Shown here piece after piece: positions 1-6,378 of a DNA stretch of 59,997 nucleotides. Below the pieces are notes generated by a model that ran no database searches, was not told where the DNA came from, and saw only the letters and a list, made by a program, of their open reading frames with translations. The position numbers and the translations under genes are program-made. The stretch's first letter is position 1. Each line of letters opens with the position of its first letter. The stretch lies in contig CAZJWK010000007.1 in the NCBI GenBank assembly GCA_964549595.1, positions 1 through 59,997 on the forward strand, in the 5' to 3' direction. The stretch is from CAZQQN01 sp964549595 (GTDB lineage Bacteria; Bacteroidota; Bacteroidia; CAILMK01; CAYYUA01).

Positions 1-44
1 ATTTAAGCAGACTTTTTATTACTCAATCAAAACTTCTTAAAATC

Positions 45-646
45 TTTTCCACAAAGTTCATGGAAGAACCAACTTTTTTATTCATCATTTTGGCAAAACT
101 TGTAAAGTTTCAACATTGATTAATCATATTTTGGCCTTATGCCTATTGTTCCGTAAGTTGAGAAAATTGAGGAGGAACTTTCCACAAGTTTTTATTTTTC
201 ATTCAGTTAAAATGAGCATCAAATTAATTTTTGAGAACTTTTGGAAAGTTTGTAACCATGGGTTAAACGCCAATTTAAAATAAATTCTGCCCCGGCCTTT
301 AGGTTGGAAAGTGAAAAGCCCCAAACAAAGGGCTTTAGCCGTTAATGATTTTTTGGTCTCATTTGCCTCTCTTTAACGCCCAAACAGTATGAATACAGGT
401 TTTTAAAATAAAGCATAAACACACTTTGCCCGAAATGAAGCTGGTCCGGTTGACTTAATGGCTAAAGCCATTTCACCGGGCTAAGTTCATTCACCGAACT
501 ATAGGGCGGAGTAAAAATTACAACTTCTGAAGAAATTAAAAAATGCAAGGTGTAAGTAAATTTACACTGCTAAGATTTTTCAGAGAAATCATTGATTGTT
601 TTTCAATCACTATGAAAACCGCTTCTGAAAAATGTCTTGCACCCGC
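45..646 (-). repeat. Degenerate copy of an intergenic inverted-repeat element (copy A)
   Basis: Read on the minus strand, this region aligns along most of its length with 44600-45127. Shared blocks include the GCGGTTTTCA...TGATTTCTCTGAAAAA segment near the left end, GGCTTTAGCCATTAAGTCAA, GACCAGCTTCA, a GGGCTTTTCACTTT block and TTAATCAATGTTGAAACTT. The left terminal repeat (about 617-646 on the plus strand) is recognisable. The right end near 45-63 is badly decayed, so that boundary is approximate. No ORF of any size lies inside. It looks like an old non-autonomous mobile element. The rest of 1-737 shows nothing else I can name. Confidence 0.75.
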
Positions 647-737
647 CTATTAAAGCTTGAATGGCTCCCAAATTTTAATTTAAGGTCCTGTTTCCCTTTT
701 AAATTTGCCTAACAAACCAACAGGTAACCTTGCATCC

Positions 738-1220
738 ATGGAAATTTTCTTGATCACTTTAGGAGGAGTATTGCTGGTAAGTGGTTTTGTAGGCAGCATA
801 CTGCCTGTAATTCCCGGCCCCCCGATTAGTTACGTTGGATTGATAGCTATGCACCTGACTGAAGCCTATGGCTTTACAGCCGAATTGCTGGCTATTTATG
901 GTGTGCTATCTGGATTAGTGGTTTTACTGGACTATGTGATTCCCATTTACGGTTCCAGGCAATTCGGAGCTTCTCAATACGGTATCTGGGGAACCGGAAT
1001 TGGGGCTATTCTGGGTGCAATATTTTTTCCGCCCTTCGGGATCATTATCGGACCCTTTTTGGGTGCCGTCATGGGTGAAATGATCAAGGGTAAAAACGGT
1101 AATGAAGCGTTAAAGGCCGGCCTTGGCTCATTTATCGGGTTTTTGGCCGGGACGCTTATCAAATTAATCGTTTCCGGTTTAATGACTTATCACTTCATTG
1201 AAAAATTGCTGAGCGGATGA
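738..1220 (+). CDS. DUF456 family membrane protein
   Basis: A 160-residue, very hydrophobic protein with about four to five membrane segments (about residues 2-22, 26-45, 50-70, 85-110 and 125-150). The glycine- and proline-rich stretches (LPVIPGPP near the N-terminus, FFPPFGIIIGPFLGA in the middle) are typical of the DUF456 family, whose function is unknown. I chose the ATG at 738. The frame is open to a TTG at 705, but that adds only eleven polar residues before the first membrane segment. Its stop overlaps the start of the next gene by four bases (ATGA), so the two are probably translated together. No link between this membrane protein and the PLP enzyme is known to me. Confidence 0.85.
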   Translation: MEIFLITLGGVLLVSGFVGSILPVIPGPPISYVGLIAMHLTEAYGFTAELLAIYGVLSGLVVLLDYVIPIYGSRQFGASQYGIWGTGIGAILGAIFFPPFGIIIGPFLGAVMGEMIKGKNGNEALKAGLGSFIGFLAGTLIKLIVSGLMTYHFIEKLLSG

Positions 1221-2221
1221 AACCGGAAGCGTTGAGCAAATCCTTAGAACCGTATCTGGATAGCCATTTTGTATTCAATACGAGGATTCATAAATCCAAC
1301 CGGTTTTTTGGTGATCAGCAAGTATGGATAAAACGGGAAGATGAGCTTAGCGGGGGTATTATGGGCTCGAAGTACCGGAAATATGCCGGCCTGATACCCT
1401 ATTTCCTGGAAGGAGGATATGATGCGCTTTGGATAACCGGTAGCGATCAGTCCAATAATGTGTTGGGGTTGCTGCAAATGGCCAATGAATTTCAAATTCC
1501 TTACCGGTTATTTCTGCTAAAAGGGAATGACCAATCATTGGTCGGAAATCGCCTTTGGATTTCCCTTTTGGCCAACCCTGAGCAGATCCGTTGGTTGAGC
1601 AGGTCTGAATGGGCTAATCGACAAGCGATCATTAACTCGGAAAAAGCAAATAATCCAAACATTTCCCCGCTGATTATACCGGAAGGGGCTGGTTTACCGG
1701 CAGCATTGCCGGGAAGCCTTACTTTGGGTATTGAAGTCGCAGCCTATGAAAATGCCCATAACATGTACTTTGACCATATCTTTGTGGATAGTGGTACGGG
1801 ATTAACCGCCATTGGGTTGATCCTGGCTTTGGGCTGTATGGGAAAAACGGGTAAAACAGTCCATGTCACCTTATTAGCGGGTGACCAGGCTTTTTTTGAG
1901 GAGGAATTGGTCTATTACCAAAGTCAGCTAAAAGCATTTATAAATGGGGAAGAGGCAGTTCTTGAATTGCCTGAGATAGCAATTTTCCCCAGCCGGATTG
2001 CCCCATCGTTCGGATCGGTAAACACCAATTGCCGAGAGGCCATCCGGGAGTTTGCCAAATCAGAGGGGATCCTAACCGATCCTGTTTACGGCATAAAGCA
2101 TGCCTACACCTGCCGGGAGCAATTGAAGCACCAAGCCTTAGAAGGGGATAAGCTTTTTATTCATAATGGCGGGGCAATGGGTCTTTCCGGGTACCAAGCG
2201 CAAATGGCAAAACTGGCTTAA
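1217..2221 (+). CDS. PLP-dependent ACC deaminase / D-cysteine desulfhydrase family protein
   Basis: A 334-residue fold-type II pyridoxal-phosphate enzyme. The cofactor lysine is K52 in the GSKYRKYA motif, followed by an SNN substrate-carboxylate motif (S79, N80) where the family usually has SNH. A glycine-rich phosphate-binding stretch, DSGTGLTAIGL, lies at about 191-201, and the C-terminal LTDPVYGIKH is characteristic. Family members deaminate 1-aminocyclopropane-1-carboxylate or split D-cysteine into pyruvate, sulfide and ammonia; sequence alone does not settle the substrate. The start ATG overlaps the upstream DUF456 stop. The gene ends tail to tail with the next minus-strand gene, sharing about four bases. 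Confidence 0.88.
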   Translation: MKPEALSKSLEPYLDSHFVFNTRIHKSNRFFGDQQVWIKREDELSGGIMGSKYRKYAGLIPYFLEGGYDALWITGSDQSNNVLGLLQMANEFQIPYRLFLLKGNDQSLVGNRLWISLLANPEQIRWLSRSEWANRQAIINSEKANNPNISPLIIPEGAGLPAALPGSLTLGIEVAAYENAHNMYFDHIFVDSGTGLTAIGLILALGCMGKTGKTVHVTLLAGDQAFFEEELVYYQSQLKAFINGEEAVLELPEIAIFPSRIAPSFGSVNTNCREAIREFAKSEGILTDPVYGIKHAYTCREQLKHQALEGDKLFIHNGGAMGLSGYQAQMAKLA

Positions 2222-2625
2222 CGAATTTCTACGAGGGCCAATGATCCCTGTTTTTTCAGGAAAAAAAGGTTATGGAGCACATCGCCTTTACTGTTGATTA
2301 AATTTACCTGGTAATCATGGTAGGCATTACGTACTTTTTCAACCTTTATAGACCATTGACGGTTTTTGCTGGCTTTTAAAACGGCACAAAAACGTTTTTT
2401 CAGGGAATCAACGGCTTTATCCCGGTAAAACCGTTCTAAGGGTTCCCGGTTGATATTGGTAAGTAAAGCAAAGGCAGATGGGCAATCTTTGTGCTGAGTG
2501 GGCTGAAAGGTATGCCTTAGCTTTGCCTTTAGGATTCGTTGATCTTTGGTATGGGATTCAAGGTAGCTAAAGGCGGCAAATAACCCTAATAACAGGAACG
2601 CATAGGCTAAAAAGAATTTTTTCAT
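2218..2625 (-). CDS. Small secreted or membrane-anchored protein, unknown function
   Basis: Not recognised. From the ATG at 2625 it is a 135-residue protein with an N-terminal hydrophobic stretch (MKKFFLAYAFLLLGLFAAF) that acts as a signal peptide or anchor, then a basic soluble domain with two cysteines. The frame is open upstream to 2763. I rejected that longer start because it places 46 polar residues before the signal and runs through a repeat-like sequence at 2698-2720. Its 3' end overlaps the preceding plus-strand gene by about four bases. It is probably a single-gene transcript. Confidence 0.6.
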   Translation of the reverse strand: MKKFFLAYAFLLLGLFAAFSYLESHTKDQRILKAKLRHTFQPTQHKDCPSAFALLTNINREPLERFYRDKAVDSLKKRFCAVLKASKNRQWSIKVEKVRNAYHDYQVNLINSKGDVLHNLFFLKKQGSLALVEIR

Positions 2626-2697
2626 GTAACGCTTAAAGCCTTTGGTTTCTTTGCTAATATAAGAATTTTTTGAAAACCAAAGAAAGTTTTCGAATGC

Positions 2698-2720
2698 TTG
2701 GAGTGCACGACATTTTTCCG
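2698..2720 (+). repeat. Solitary element-end-like motif
   Basis: The core GTGCACGACATTTTTCCG resembles the terminal repeats of the element at 44600-45127, whose right end reads CGGAAATTTGTCGTGCAC, here in the opposite direction. No other element sequence follows. It may be a relic end or a chance match. Confidence 0.4.
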
Positions 2721-2904
2721 TATAAAATCTGGGAAAATTTTTTGGCAATAGGCGGCTAAGCAATACTGTTAAGGCTCTCCTGATTTCTTAATTCAAGTTT
2801 TGGCCGGACACCTTTTATTGTATACCTTGGGAGGAATGATAGGGAAGCTCAGTAATAAATCCGGCAAAAAAACATAGCTTGAAATATTACAAAAGCGCCT
2901 ACTT

Positions 2905-2965
2905 CAAAAATTTTTAGCCACCCGTATGAAACCCGTGGTTTGGGAGTTCCCAAGCTATATTTTGG
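2905..2965 (-). repeat. Hairpin repeat, copy 1
   Basis: The minus strand reads TAGCTTGGGA, then an imperfect hairpin (CCACGGGTTTCATACGGGTGG) and an A/T tract. The same order is found at 14826-14880: AGCTTGGGA, then CCACG, TTTCAT, GTGGCT and an A/T tract. About three quarters of positions agree by eye. This pattern resembles REP-type or IS200-type hairpins, but no transposase is present to confirm that. Confidence 0.5.
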
Positions 2966-3154
2966 CAGCCAATTAAGCTTATTTATCCTGACCAAATAGC
3001 CCCCTTAGCATTGGATTATTACATCTATTGTTACCACATGAATCGCTGCCTGTCTTTTAGGGTATTTGAAGCGAAACTTTGCTTGTATTCTTTAAAACCT
3101 TAAACGGATAGGGGTTTTAAGTGATTGAATCCTTATTTGTTCCCTAATCATAGT

Positions 3155-3763
3155 TTATGCACTTACCTCAATGGTCCCTTGCATGGTAGGGTAATGCCCA
3201 GGATAAGTACAGATGAATTTGTATGTACCCGTCTTATTAAGGGTAAATGCTATTTGGGTTTGTTTCCCTTGTTCCACAACTTTTGTATGGGCCAGGATTT
3301 TATCCTTGTTTTCCGGCAAATAACCGGCATCTTTCCCTGCTTTCATTCCTTTATTGGCTACTGTTTTTGCATCTTGCTTTTTGGTAACCACAAAATTGTG
3401 TTTCATGGCAGCGGCATCCTCCGGCGCAATGTTTTTGAGGGTTAACTGCACTGTCTGGCCCTTATTCAGTTTAATGACGGAAACATCATACCGCATATTC
3501 TGCATGGTGGTCCCGGGTGTCTTAACGGTGATGGCCACCGGGCTGCCTTTTCCCCTTTTATCTACTGTTTTCTCGTTTTTAGCGGTTTTTTGCTTTTTGG
3601 CGCCATCGCTTTTAGCACTTTTTTTCTTCTGTTTTTCAGTATTCTGGGTTGCTTTTTCTTGACTACCGTTAGTTTGTTTTTGGCTTCCCCCTCCACAGCC
3701 GGATAGGGCTACTAAGCCATTCAAGAAAATAATGACTGCAAGTAATTGATTTGTTTTGATCAT
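3155..3763 (-). CDS. Azurin-like blue copper lipoprotein
   Basis: A 202-residue lipoprotein carrying a type 1 copper domain. Residues 1-23 form a lipoprotein signal ending in ALSGC (C23). Residues 24 to about 80 are a lysine-, glutamine- and serine-rich spacer, probably an extended tether. The cupredoxin domain follows, with copper ligands H in MKHNFVV, then C185, H190 and M194 in the FICTYPGHYPTM motif. The C-x4-H-x3-M spacing is the azurin pattern. It should shuttle single electrons at the cell surface or periplasm; the partner cannot be seen here. I chose the ATG at 3763 because it begins directly at the signal peptide. An upstream in-frame ATG at 3808 would add 15 residues ahead of it. 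Confidence 0.9.
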   Translation of the reverse strand: MIKTNQLLAVIIFLNGLVALSGCGGGSQKQTNGSQEKATQNTEKQKKKSAKSDGAKKQKTAKNEKTVDKRGKGSPVAITVKTPGTTMQNMRYDVSVIKLNKGQTVQLTLKNIAPEDAAAMKHNFVVTKKQDAKTVANKGMKAGKDAGYLPENKDKILAHTKVVEQGKQTQIAFTLNKTGTYKFICTYPGHYPTMQGTIEVSA

Positions 3764-3984
3764 AAAGAAGTTTATTGGGTTAGTAAAATAAAGCAACTTT
3801 TCTAACATTTAAGCCCTCTTAGTGTTTGCTATTTTAGAAACTTTTTGAATAAGCGATTAAATCATCCTTTTAAAGGTCCCTTAATAAAGAGGTTATGAAT
3901 TGGCCCTTTGCTTACCCTTTCTCCTTTCGCATTACTTCAGAATAGAAGGTAGTGAGCTCCAGAGCCTCTTTCCATGGCTTTGCC

Positions 3985-4638
3985 TTAGCCCAGATAAGCC
4001 AATAAGTCCTCGGGATGGGCTAAAAAGTTTTTGGCGCCTGCTTTGGTAAGTTCTTCCTCCGGTCTGAACCCCCACTTTACTCCGACCGGTAACATTCCTG
4101 CCCTTAAGGCCATTTGGATATCCGAAGGCGTGTCCCCCACATATAACCAGTATTCAGGAGGCAGGTTTTTTTGTCTGGCTATTTCCAGGGCAGCGGTAGG
4201 ATCGGGCTTTAAGGGGATGCCGTCCCTTGCTCCCATTATTGGGTTCAGGGCCCATTTGCTGAAAAAATGATTCACAATGGCAGTCGTGCCTTCCTGGTAT
4301 TTATTGGATAATACCGATCTGGGTAATTCTTTAGCCTTCAAATGATCAAGCAGTTCATGAATACCGGGATAAGGACGGCTTTTGACATGCCACCTTTGCT
4401 GGTAAATGGCTTTCACCCTTTTCTTAAAAGGCTCATAAAAGGCTTTGTCGTTGACTTTTTCGCCCAATAAATCGATTAAAAGTTGGTCTAATCCGGCTCC
4501 TACTAATTGATGGTAGTCCTTTAAATTCCGGGGTTCCATTCCAAACTCCTCCAGGACGTGGTTAACGGAATCCGCAATGTCTTCTACCGTATCCAGCAGT
4601 GTACCGTCCAGGTCAAAAATAATTCCTTGGTAAGCCAT
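3985..4638 (-). CDS. HAD-family hydrolase, phosphoglycolate phosphatase-like
   Basis: A 217-residue HAD-superfamily phosphatase. Motif I is FDLDGTLLDT with nucleophile D9 and acid/base D11. Motif II is the SNK near residue 110, motif III the lysine of KPDP, and motif IV GDTPSD, which binds magnesium. The helical cap lies between motifs I and II (cap type C1). Length and motif wording fit phosphoglycolate phosphatase or pyrophosphatase PpaX-like proteins. HAD substrates cannot be fixed from sequence, so no symbol is given. It lies about 60 bases from the TPR gene on the same strand and may share its transcript. Confidence 0.85.
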   Translation of the reverse strand: MAYQGIIFDLDGTLLDTVEDIADSVNHVLEEFGMEPRNLKDYHQLVGAGLDQLLIDLLGEKVNDKAFYEPFKKRVKAIYQQRWHVKSRPYPGIHELLDHLKAKELPRSVLSNKYQEGTTAIVNHFFSKWALNPIMGARDGIPLKPDPTAALEIARQKNLPPEYWLYVGDTPSDIQMALRAGMLPVGVKWGFRPEEELTKAGAKNFLAHPEDLLAYLG

Positions 4639-4701
4639 AAAGTGGATTGAATGAATTTACTGATGATCCCATTTTTCAAACTGGTAAGGGGTTATTTTGG
4701 T

Positions 4702-5766
4702 TCAGCGCTGCTTCTTTCGCCTTTTCACGCAAAATTTTTGGTAGTACTTGGCGGCTTTTTGGAAATCATTTTTGATAGCCTTTTGCCAGGATTGACAGGC
4801 TTTTGGTAAGTTATTTTTCATCCGGTGGATGCTTCCTTTCATGAAATAGGTTTTACCGGATTCAGGGTTTATCTCCAACGCTTTGTTGAGGTCCTTCAGT
4901 GCCCCATCCAATTTTTTTTGTTTAGCCTTTGCCAGGCCCCGCATCCGGTATGCCTTGAAAGCATTGGGGTAATAATTGAGGTATTTGGTGAAATCCTGGA
5001 TGGCACCTTTTAAAGCGCCGGTTTCTCCCCTTGACAATCCCCTTTTCATATATGCTTCGGGGTACTCGGGATTGATCATAATGGTTGAATCAAAATCAGC
5101 AACGGCTTTTTGATAATTTTTTAGGTAGTGATGGGCGGTTCCTCTGAAAAAATAGGGCCTGTGATCGTCCGGATCAATACGAATGGACTTTGTAAAATCC
5201 GAAATGGCTTTTTTATGGTTTTCTTTTTCCAGGTAGGCTTTTCCCCTGTAGTAGTAAGCATTTTCCAAATGGGCCTGCTTATTGACTTTGTCCTTTTTAC
5301 TGACCAAAGTGCTTAAAACATTAATGGCACCATTGTAATCTTCCAACTGAAAGAACATGTAACCCTTGTTAAAATAAGCCCGGCTATTGTTTTTATTCAG
5401 ATCAATGGCTTTGTTGTAATCAGCCAGTGCTTTGTTGAACTGGCTTTGGTCCATGTAGCAAATGCCTCTATTGACATAAGCCCTGGCGAAATCTTCTTTA
5501 AGGGAAATGGCTTTGTCAAAATCCGCTATGGCTTTTTGTAGGGCTTTCTTTTTTTGGTAGGTCATACCACGGGCCAGGTATCCTTCCGGTCTTTTCGGAT
5601 ATTTATCAATGAATTGATTAAAACGGTCTAAAGCTTTGTTGACCTGGTCTTTTTTAAAAGCTTCATAACCTTTCTTATACGCATTGTCGTCAGATTCCAT
5701 GGTTATCTGGGCTGCACTGCTAAAGAAAATGGAAAGGCCAATGAATAGTGATATGAGTATTCGCAT
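4702..5766 (-). CDS. Secreted TPR-repeat protein
   Basis: A 354-residue exported protein built almost wholly of tetratricopeptide repeats. The signal peptide MRILISLFIGLSIFFSSAAQ is followed by about nine 34-residue repeats with the typical A-Y, N-R-G and A-DF-KAI signatures (for example KAIADFDKAISLKEDFARAY). The C-terminus is basic. Such proteins act as scaffolds in the periplasm or outer membrane; no partner is visible here. In-frame starts exist at 5808 and 5775; the ATG at 5766 puts the signal peptide at the true N-terminus. The gene is transcribed away from the heme operon. Confidence 0.85.
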   Translation of the reverse strand: MRILISLFIGLSIFFSSAAQITMESDDNAYKKGYEAFKKDQVNKALDRFNQFIDKYPKRPEGYLARGMTYQKKKALQKAIADFDKAISLKEDFARAYVNRGICYMDQSQFNKALADYNKAIDLNKNNSRAYFNKGYMFFQLEDYNGAINVLSTLVSKKDKVNKQAHLENAYYYRGKAYLEKENHKKAISDFTKSIRIDPDDHRPYFFRGTAHHYLKNYQKAVADFDSTIMINPEYPEAYMKRGLSRGETGALKGAIQDFTKYLNYYPNAFKAYRMRGLAKAKQKKLDGALKDLNKALEINPESGKTYFMKGSIHRMKNNLPKACQSWQKAIKNDFQKAAKYYQKFCVKRRKKQR

Positions 5767-6378
5767 GATGATCATTTTGTATAGGTTCTTAAATAAAACG
5801 TTAGGCAAACCATCCGGGTTGCTTAATCTACAAAAAAAGCACCAAAAACCAAATTCAAGACTGTTTCATTGACGCGTAGGCCCTGTAGCAGGTGGTCATA
5901 GAAATTTCCCATGAAATGGCTGAATAAGTAGAGAAGGTTAACAAAACCTCAATCTTTCGAGCTACTTCATCGAGCAACGGCAGGGCTAATGGAGAAGCCA
6001 CAATGGTTTGCTGATCAGCTTTTAGCTTATATGTACTTTTATTTTGTCTGCACAAAACAAAAGTACCAAAAAAAGCACTCTTGGATAGAATCCATTCATT
6101 GGAAAATCTCCAATGAATAAACGTAAGACAGGGCACGGTTTTATCAAGAGCATTAAGTATCTAAGCAATACTTGGGGTTTAACCGTGCCACGCCTCTGGT
6201 CTAAATAAACGCAATGGAAAAAATGAAATATGAGCAATGTCATTGTTTTCTTAAAGTGGATTTACGTTATTTGTAAGAAGATTTGACGGCCATGGGAAAC
6301 GACAATGCCAAGTCGTTGTTAATAATGTGGTAAGGTTAGTAAGGAAAAAACGAAAGGGTAAGAACTTATACAAGAAGG
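5767..6378. other. Divergent intergenic region of about 610 bases
   Basis: It separates the TPR gene (minus) from the heme operon (plus). It contains the hairpin cluster at 6033-6190 and a small hairpin close to the heme operon (AACGAC at 6298-6303 pairing with GTCGTT at 6312-6317). Two overlapping minus-strand ORFs here (5855-6136 and 6022-6243) run through the hairpins and look like by-products of repeat DNA. I could not pick out a convincing promoter for the heme operon. Confidence 0.45.
6033..6190. repeat. Cluster of three strong hairpins, possible mobile-element relic
   Basis: Three inverted repeats follow each other. First, GTACTTTTATTTTGT (6033-6047) pairs with ACAAAACAAAAAGTAC (6052-6067) around a four-base loop with one mismatch or bulge. 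Second, ATTCATTGGA (6095-6104) pairs perfectly with TCCAATGAAT (6110-6119). Third, GGCACGGTT near 6133 pairs with AACCGTGCC near 6180, enclosing a smaller AAGTAT/ATACTT stem. No other copy is in the window. Confidence 0.5.

Larger units (their letters stand above)
2626..3154. other. Intergenic region of about 530 bases
   Basis: It lies upstream of the small secreted protein and downstream of the azurin gene. It holds the solitary element end at 2698, a hairpin repeat at about 2905-2965 shared with 14826-14880, and a weak inverted repeat (TTAAAACC at 3092, GGTTTTAA at 3113) that could end azurin transcription but lacks a T run on that strand. I find no credible coding sequence: a plus-strand ORF at 3125 is the antisense of the azurin gene. 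Confidence 0.5.

Noticed and set aside
3125..3662. Plus-strand ORFs of 106 and 102 codons
   Set aside because: They are antisense to the azurin-like gene, whose copper ligands and signal peptide are clear.
5855..6243. Two overlapping minus-strand ORFs (93 and 73 codons) as possible small genes
   Set aside because: They run through the hairpin cluster and overlap in different frames. Composition is repeat-like and neither has a supported start.
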